From positions 558,001-622,000 of the forward strand of contig NC_057320.1 of assembly GCF_000687475.1 (NCBI RefSeq): a stretch of 64,000 bases of DNA, written 5' to 3'. The first letter of the stretch is position 1; the number at the start of each line of letters is the position of its first letter. The position numbers were made by a program, and so were the translations under genes. This document shows, one piece after another, positions 58,501-64,000 of this stretch. This DNA is from Ustilaginoidea virens (lineage: Eukaryota > Ascomycota > Sordariomycetes > Hypocreales > Clavicipitaceae). The notes under the pieces are model-generated. The model was not told where the DNA came from and made no database searches. It saw only the letters and a program-made list of their open reading frames with translations.

Positions 58501-59421
58501 AGCCAATTCAAGGCAACCAGCCCAAGGACCAAGGGCCACCACAGGGGGGGGATGCCAGGCCGGCGGCCCTTCACCACACCCTCCCTGTGCCCATCCCACG
58601 ACGGCACTGCCGCCCACCTCTGTGTGAATGGTTGCCTGCCTGCTGCCTGCCTGCTGCCTGCCTTGGCTGCTGAAGAAGAGATAAATATGTTGCACTTGTC
58701 GCTTGCTTGTGCCGAATGCCCCCTTTCTTCTTTTCATCTTATATAGCCGACCAAGACGTCTGTGTATACTTGCATCTCTTGCTGTGGTATACTCGCTGCA
58801 AGACACACCAGACCTTTTTACACTTCTTCTCCCTTCTGCGTCTTTCCTCACCAAAGCCTGTAAGCCTGCCGCAGCTCCAAGTTCCCGTCCCGCCGGCGAC
58901 TCCTTCCCTTGCTCACATATACGTTGACAGGATTAGGATTACAACCCTGGTCTATTCCCAACGTCAGCCCCGTCCCCTGTCATAAAATTACTCCTACCGC
59001 ACTGACCTGCAAATTGCCCTTTGGTGCCACTTTCGACCGAGAAAGTTTTTTTTTTACTCGGATTCAGCGCGATTTCTTCGCGCCTGTGACTCAGGTATTG
59101 CCTGACGGCCTAACCTCTGAAACGATTTAATTGCCACCGCCGAGCTGCATAGCCTCTATTGGTTTCTTTTATTTTTTTTTTACCTTGTCCATCTTCATTT
59201 CTTTTCTGCCCTTCGACACAGGCAAAGAAAAAAAAAGCAAATCTAAAAAAGAAAAAGAAAGTTGCTCTTCCTCGCTCGTTCGCAAGACGCAGAACCGGAC
59301 TGGTCCTTGGGCGTGGGAACGCACCACAAAAAGAAAAAGAAAAGAGGGGCCAAACAAACGGCCATGCCTTCCGCACAACGAGCCTCGGCCAACATTGGTC
59401 GCAGGACTCACAACACCACCA
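55553..59421. other. Long gene-free spacer between the two coiled-coil genes
   Basis: About 3.9 kb with no recognisable gene. A pyrimidine-rich tract follows the first gene (55630-55745). Other low-complexity spots are T runs (55991-56010, 58123-58137), A/G-rich 56398-56425 with a G run (56425-56433), a (GCGCG) patch (56893-56913) and a (CTGCC)n patch near 58634-58662. From about 58700 the DNA becomes CT-rich and then T/A-rich (59150-59260), likely promoter and leader of the second coiled-coil gene. Open frames are short and overlapping. Confidence 0.55.
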
Positions 59422-60366
59422 ATGGTGGGGGGGGAGGTCCGTCAACCACCACCAACCAAACCCCTGGCGCAAAGCCTTGATGGAAACGTTCCAACTGACC
59501 AACGTCTTCCTCACGCAGACCACGACTACGACTACGACGAGACGAGCCGAAAAACATTCTACAACACCGAAATCAACAAGGCCTACGCTGAGCGCGACAG
59601 ATACCAAGGCCACTATGAGGAAGCAACCAAGAAGCTGTCCGAGACGCACCAAGCCAACAGGGATCTGAAGTCGCAGCTCGACGCGCTCAAGAATGAAGTC
59701 AAGGTTTTGAAAATCGCCCTGCAGAATTACAAGCACGAGAATGACGCCTTGGCGCGGCAAAACGAAGCGCTCGGGCAGAAACACGCTACGTTGGAAGCCC
59801 GCTTTCAGTCCCTCGCCCTGAGTAACACGGGCGCCGGCGCCGGCGTTCCACCTGCTGCTCCATCGCCCAGCGTACCCATCGCTCACTCTGATCGAACGAA
59901 ATCGAGCAAGAGAGACAAGGAGCGCGACCGAGACCGGGACCGAGACCGGGACCGTGACCGGGACCGTGACCGGGACCGTGACCGTGACCGTGATCGTGAC
60001 CGCAAAAAGGAAAAAGAGAAGAAAGAAAAAGAGAAAAAGGAAAAAGAGTACCAGACCGAAAAGGAGCGCCTCAAGAACCGCTTCGAGGAACGCATCCCCT
60101 CGTCAACAACAACGTCCAACTCGTCCGCTTCCTCTAGGGGACGCCGGCAGAGCTTCATCGAGCCGTGGGGTCCCGGAGCAAGGCCGCAATCGCTTATGCC
60201 GGGCAGCCACAGCCAAGTTGCTGCAACGACACTACACGCTGTGTCCTATTCGTCTGTCCCAAGGACAGCTATGCCGTTGGTGGCGAGCTCGTACAACACC
60301 GGGGCGGTGTATCCAGACTACGACTGCGACGATGGCAACTACCACCCTTTTCCGGTTCCACGATGA
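59422..60366 (+). CDS. Coiled-coil protein with an RD-repeat, conserved hypothetical
   Basis: The frame is open for 314 residues from ATG 59422. A more convincing N-terminus, MPSAQRASANIGRR at 59364, is in the adjacent frame and would join if one G were removed from the G8 run at 59426-59433. A DYDYDE segment is followed by a coiled coil (about residues 45-125, with YAERDRYQGHYEEATKKL). Then comes an alternating Arg-Asp stretch (about 165-195) and a Lys/Glu stretch, with Ser/Pro-rich and Tyr/Asp-rich ends. The RD region is encoded by a GACCGG/GACCGT repeat at 59927-60000. The product is hypothetical; it could bind RNA or be a scaffold, but nothing shows it. Confidence 0.72.
   Translation: MVGGEVRQPPPTKPLAQSLDGNVPTDQRLPHADHDYDYDETSRKTFYNTEINKAYAERDRYQGHYEEATKKLSETHQANRDLKSQLDALKNEVKVLKIALQNYKHENDALARQNEALGQKHATLEARFQSLALSNTGAGAGVPPAAPSPSVPIAHSDRTKSSKRDKERDRDRDRDRDRDRDRDRDRDRDRDRDRKKEKEKKEKEKKEKEYQTEKERLKNRFEERIPSSTTTSNSSASSRGRRQSFIEPWGPGARPQSLMPGSHSQVAATTLHAVSYSSVPRTAMPLVASSYNTGAVYPDYDCDDGNYHPFPVPR
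59927..60000. repeat. 6-bp (GACCGN)n repeat encoding Arg-Asp
   Basis: About twelve copies of GACCGN inside the coding frame give an uninterrupted Arg-Asp alternation. The length is a multiple of three, so expansions stay in frame. Confidence 0.95.
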
Positions 60367-61499
60367 TGATGCCAAAACATGGCCAACCGAGACTAGTCAT
60401 GCACTCTCCAACATGTACCGTTTGGAATGTTGAAGCGGTGTATTTGTACCTTTACACCACTGGGATGCTGAGGCACGCGTTGCCTTGCTTTTTCGGTAAC
60501 TCCTCTGCTATGGAGCGTTTTGGCAAGCGACTGCTAGCAACTAGCTGGCATTTGGCGCCTCTTGAGAAGCTGTCCTACGAGAAGTCACGTCGCCGGCTCT
60601 CGTGGTCCCGGATCTTTGCAGCGTCTACAGAGCAAGGTTCTCTGACGATGTTGCCGTTCCGGCGCAACAACCCACTCAGTAACCTTTGGCGGGATCAACC
60701 GGCTCTCTGTGGACTTGGGGCCGCGCCAAGCACCGAATGAGAGGTCCAGGGCATGCCCTTTTTTTTTTTTTTGGGGGGGGGGGGTTTAACAAAGGTTTCC
60801 GTGTGGTTTCGCACATCGGAGCCATCGGGCCAGACCAATCGTGAGATGGGGAGGCTCCAATTCCCCGTCAGCACAAAAAGGCTACGTCACGCACGCGCCA
60901 CACCCAAAACGGAGGGCGTTTGTTTCGGCGGGGAAGCTGGATTGGCACCTGCAAGCAAGTGGGTCCGCGCGATCTCGGACCGGCCTTTTGGCACAGGGTC
61001 AAGCGAAACGGTTGTCCAGGGAGTGCGGAGCACAAACGATGACTGTGACTGTGCAGCGTGCAGCAACGGTGACGTGACGAGGCTGGGTCCGATACCGCCC
61101 GCTGCCATGCGTATGCTTGATATGGGGGCCAACTGGACTGGACAATGGGTGGGGGGGAAACGGGAGAATGAGACGCGTCATGTATTCTAGCCGATTTGCC
61201 TCTTTTGCCTATGGAAAAGTTGACGCCCGCTCCTTGGCTCTCAAGTTCATGCCCGACGTTGTGGTTACGCCGCTTTGCAAAGGGCATGCGGTGCGAGTCG
61301 TTTCTTTGACAAAAAAAAAAAAAGTGACTTGATTCTCGTGGCTCACCACCTGCAGCCGAGGTAGGTGTCACACACCGCCACGAGACGCCGCCTGCCTCGT
61401 GCCCAGGATTCAACTCGACCTGTCTTGCGACTACTCGCCGAGCGACCGGGCCATTGTACCAAAAGAGAAGAGAAAAGAAGAAAAAAGAAAAGAGGAGGA

Positions 61500-61559
<60 letters not shown>

Positions 61560-61608
61560 AAAGAAAGAAAAACACGATACTACTTGGAAGGAAAGCAAAA
61601 GACCGCAA
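60367..61608. other. Intergenic region, promoter of the PNPOx-like gene
   Basis: No gene is recognised. It contains a T12 then G10 run (60760-60784), an A13 run (61312-61323) and the (AAAG)n array at 61494-61575 just before the next start. Frames on the minus strand up to 599 codons (60868-62667) are antisense to the next gene and are rejected. Confidence 0.6.
61494..61575. repeat. (AAAG)n microsatellite immediately upstream of the PNPOx-like start
   Basis: About eighteen AAAG units end some 35 bp before ATG 61609. The in-frame reading gives a Lys-Lys-Glu-Arg repeat, which I interpret as untranslated leader. Confidence 0.93.
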
Positions 61609-62448
61609 ATGAAGCTCCTGCCCTGCCTGCCCGACGACCTCGCGGCGTGGGCCCAGCGCCAGCCCATCTTCTTCACCGCGTCGGCCGGCAAGCACGCGCG
61701 CCACGTCAACGTCTCGCCCAAGGGCATGGCCGACACGCACTTTGCCGTGCTGTCGCCCACGCGGTGCGCCTACGTCGACCGCACCGGCTCGGGGTGCGAG
61801 ACGGTCGCGCACGCCTACGAGAACGGCCGCCTGTCCCTCCTGTTCGTGTCGTTTGGCGAGGCGCCCCGCATCATGAGGCTGTTCTGCCGGGCCAGCGTGG
61901 TCGAGTACGACGACGCCCGCTTCCCCCGGCTGGTCGGGCAGATCGCGGCCGGCCGGCCCGAGGCCTTCCAGGGCGCCAGGGCCGTCATCGTCGCCGACAT
62001 CTTCGAGGTCCAGACCAGCTGCGGCTACGGGGTGCCCCGCGTCAAGAGGGCCCTGTACAAGCCCGGCGACGACCGGGGGGGTGAGGACGGCGCCGCGCGC
62101 GACGTGGAGCGCATCCTGCGCGCGGGGCCGTTTGGCACCGCCGACGGGGGCGGCGACCTGGACGAGCGGTGCGTCTTTGAGACCCGGCCGACGCTGGACC
62201 ACTGGGCCGGCAGGATGGCCGACGGCAACGCCATCCAAAAGTACCAGAGGGAGAACAACAGCGCCAGCATCGACGGGCTGCCCGGCCTCAAGGCCGGCAG
62301 GAGGGACGCGGGCCAGAGGCTGTGGCTGGCCGATCTGGCCGCGTGGGCCAAGAGGGTGGCGGCTGACAAGGAAGCCCTCGGCGTTGGCTTCCTCGCGGGG
62401 GTTTTGCTGTTTGCCGTGCTGGATCTCGCCAAGGCTTTGGTGAACTGA
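61609..62448 (+). CDS. Pyridoxamine 5'-phosphate oxidase-like FMN-binding protein
   Basis: It is single-exon with 279 residues, from MKLLPCLPDD. The first 150 residues match the fungal split-barrel flavin-binding family: FFTASAGKHARHVNVSPKG, then AYVDRTGSGCETVAHAYENGR and FCRASVVE, and a FEVQTSCGYGVP block. These blocks bind FMN in the PNPOx fold, but the substrate of the fungal family is not established. The C-terminus is a hydrophobic helix (about 256-279, VGFLAGVLLFAVLDLAKAL), so it may be tail-anchored. I chose the ATG right after the (AAAG)n array because upstream sequence is only repeat. It is convergent with UPF3. Confidence 0.87.
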   Translation: MKLLPCLPDDLAAWAQRQPIFFTASAGKHARHVNVSPKGMADTHFAVLSPTRCAYVDRTGSGCETVAHAYENGRLSLLFVSFGEAPRIMRLFCRASVVEYDDARFPRLVGQIAAGRPEAFQGARAVIVADIFEVQTSCGYGVPRVKRALYKPGDDRGGEDGAARDVERILRAGPFGTADGGGDLDERCVFETRPTLDHWAGRMADGNAIQKYQRENNSASIDGLPGLKAGRRDAGQRLWLADLAAWAKRVAADKEALGVGFLAGVLLFAVLDLAKALVN

Positions 62449-62774
62449 GCGGCTGTCTCTCTCTTTTTGGTCCTCTGCGTTGGGCAGAGTGGGAAGAAGC
62501 TGAGACGTGGAACTCTCGACGGTGAGCATGAAAGTCGACATGAAAAGGAAAAGAATCCAGCATGTGAGGAAAATGGGGAAAAGACTGTTGACATGATGAC
62601 AAAGAAAGAAAAATATAAGGAAAGGGGAAAAGGAAAGGGAAAGGGAAAAATAAAAAGAATGGACCAAAAAAAAAAAGTGTCATGCTCAGACCAAATCTGT
62701 CGCTTGAGTGTCGTAGATGATACGTGCATCCTTTGAACCTTCGAAATACTCTTCCAGCATCCCCGCGTCCCTTC
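62449..62774. terminator. Convergent 3' ends of the PNPOx-like gene and UPF3
   Basis: This is a 326-bp spacer between two stop codons, purine-rich (AGGGGAAAAGG-like) around 62600-62660 with an A10 run at 62666. It should hold both polyadenylation regions. No gene. Confidence 0.5.
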
Positions 62775-64000
62775 TCATCCGCCCGTGCTCGTGGCGGGTG
62801 CCTCCTTGGCAGCAGTGGCGGTCTGGCCATTTACCGCGGTGCCGCCAGCCTTACCGCCACCGCGGCCCCTTCGGCCGCGGCCGCTCGACGGCTTCTCCCT
62901 CTCTCGGCTCGGGGGCGCGGCATCCTTGCCAGGCTTCTTATCCTTGCGCTCGACAACTTGGACAGACGCCTGCCCAATCTGCACCGGGCTAGCTGCCTTG
63001 GCTTTGGCGAGGGCGTCGGGTTCGGAAAAGTCGACGTACGCAAAGCCCTTGCGCTTGTCGATTTCCACCAGTGCGATGGTGCCGAATACCCCGAGAGCTT
63101 CTCGGAGGGAGGCGTCATTGACGCCCTGGGAAGCACTGACAGGCTTGACAAATGCGCTGGTAGCATTCGCGTCGGCGTTGGGTGTCTTCTTTTGCGACAA
63201 TTGCTTGCCGCCTCCCGCCTTGTCTTTCGCGGCTGCTTGTTTATCGCCCTTGGCCGGGTTGGAGTTGTGAGTTGGGCCAGCGTGCTGAGGTCCGGCGGCC
63301 TTTTGGCCCGTGTCGGCTTCGGTCCTCTTCCTTAGAATTACGGGAGGGTTGCTTGCTGTCGACTGGTCGGCTGCCGCAGGTGCTGCGTTACTCGCGGCTC
63401 CCTTGGCTTTTTCGGCAGTCTTGCCGCCACGGGTTCGGCGTCCCGGCTGCGGCTTTGTGGAGGCAGGGGCAGGGCTCTCCGGTCTGCCTTTGGACGACTG
63501 TGCTGCCGCTGGTGGTTCTGCTGCCGGGGCTGCCGCGTCGGCAGGAGCATCAGGCGTCGCGTTGCGGGCGGGCTTGTTGGGTGTGCCAGCTGGCTTGGCA
63601 TCAGCCTCGGCCTTGGCCGCATCATGCCGAGCCCGCCTATGGGCGCTTCCGGGGCTCAGGCCCAGATCTCGCTGCAAAATCCTCGCGGCGGCGGCGATGC
63701 CAGCCCGTCGACTCTTGGACGCGTCCGCAGCCGTCGCAGCCGTCGCAGCCGTCGCAGCCGTCGCGGCACCGGGGGCGGCGGAAACGCCAACGCCAGCAGC
63801 GTTCCCATTGGCGTCGGCGTTTGCGGTTTCCGCTGCTTGCTCGGCCGCAGCTTTCTTGGTCAGAATCTTGATCGTTTCTTTGGGCCCCTTTTCCGATTTG
63901 TCGGTTTTGTTCGATTCCTTGCTCTTCTTCTTGCCGGAAGACTCGGCATCCCTTGGTCCGCCCTTGCCCTTTCCGCCAGATTTGGAATTCTTGCCCGAGC
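62775..64000 (-). CDS. UPF3: Upf3, nonsense-mediated mRNA decay factor (C-terminal part)
   Basis: The frame is open from the right edge to a stop at 62775-62777, so the N-terminus with the Smg4/UPF3 domain lies outside the window. The visible part holds an Ala/Lys-rich region beginning ILQRDLGL (about 63680), a block PPVILRKRTEADTGQ, an RRM-like domain (62943-63158) with EIDKRKGFAYVDF (RNP1), and a Gly/Arg-rich tail GRGRRGRGGGK. This order fits the fungal Upf3 C-terminus, which I recognise from memory rather than by alignment. Upf3 bridges the exon junction complex to Upf2. A GCTGCGACG repeat lies at 63733-63765. A different RRM protein is the main alternative. Confidence 0.75.
   Translation of the reverse strand, partial: SGKNSKSGGKGKGGPRDAESSGKKKSKESNKTDKSEKGPKETIKILTKKAAAEQAAETANADANGNAAGVGVSAAPGAATAATAATAATAADASKSRRAGIAAAARILQRDLGLSPGSAHRRARHDAAKAEADAKPAGTPNKPARNATPDAPADAAAPAAEPPAAAQSSKGRPESPAPASTKPQPGRRTRGGKTAEKAKGAASNAAPAAADQSTASNPPVILRKRTEADTGQKAAGPQHAGPTHNSNPAKGDKQAAAKDKAGGGKQLSQKKTPNADANATSAFVKPVSASQGVNDASLREALGVFGTIALVEIDKRKGFAYVDFSEPDALAKAKAASPVQIGQASVQVVERKDKKPGKDAAPPSREREKPSSGRGRRGRGGGKAGGTAVNGQTATAAKEAPATSTGG
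63733..63765 (-). repeat. In-frame 9-bp Ala-rich repeat in UPF3
   Basis: There are four copies of GCAGCCGTC on the plus strand, encoding an Ala-Thr-Ala alternation (ATAATAATA) in the minus-strand frame. The repeat length keeps the frame. Confidence 0.85.

Noticed and set aside
61399..61608. N-terminal extension of the PNPOx-like protein
   Set aside because: It is Lys/Glu/Arg repeat encoded by (AAAG)n; the conserved N-terminus MKLLPCLPDD begins at 61609.
60868..62667. 599-codon minus-strand frame
   Set aside because: It is antisense to the PNPOx-like gene and includes the FLSFFLSF repeat from (AAAG)n; GC-rich shadow frame.

Overview
The window is from a filamentous ascomycete (Pezizomycotina). 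Protein resemblances (Yap1/AP-1, an STK32/YANK kinase, Rrg9, calcipressin, Upf3) suggest a Sordariomycete, probably Hypocreales. Short introns with GT..AG borders and a CTAAC-type branch point, GC-rich coding sequence, and an AT-rich repeat block carrying the footprint of RIP (repeat-induced point mutation, CpA to TpA) all fit this.

The window has two compartments. Positions 1 to about 33,180 are a graveyard of degenerate retrotransposons, TpA-rich and full of in-frame TAG/TAA where Gln or Trp codons are expected. (i) A Ty3/gypsy chromovirus (1-952 and 8078 to about 10275) is interrupted by Ty1/copia element A (953-8077, minus strand, 689-bp LTRs, 5-bp target duplication ATATA). (ii) A second member of that copia family, element B (12853-18278, minus strand), lacks most of its integrase and has expanded minisatellites. 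(iii) A Tad1/I-like LINE on the minus strand (about 20240-32025) is interrupted in its endonuclease domain by a different, better preserved copia element C (23053-29972, plus strand, 558-bp LTRs, target duplication AGGGT). The stretches 10.3-12.85, 18.3-20.1 and 32.05-33.18 kb are also TpA-rich and I could not assign them.

From about 33,180 the composition switches abruptly to GC-rich, gene-bearing DNA. In order: yap1/AP-1 transcription factor (+), STK32/YANK-type AGC kinase (-), membrane-anchored short-chain dehydrogenase (-), RRG9 mitochondrial protein (-), calcipressin RCN1 (-), a long gene-poor stretch (46.9-54.9 kb) holding a decayed MFS transporter (-) and a sulfotransferase C-terminal fragment (+), two coiled-coil proteins (+), a pyridoxamine-phosphate-oxidase-like protein (+), and the C-terminal part of UPF3 (-), which runs off the right edge.

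The intact genes are mostly housekeeping or stress genes (oxidative stress, calcineurin signalling, respiration, nonsense-mediated decay). There is no operon-like or cluster logic among them. Intergenic DNA in the GC-rich half is unusually rich in short tandem repeats and in G/C or A/T homopolymers. I found no tRNA, rRNA, CRISPR array or complete DNA transposon.
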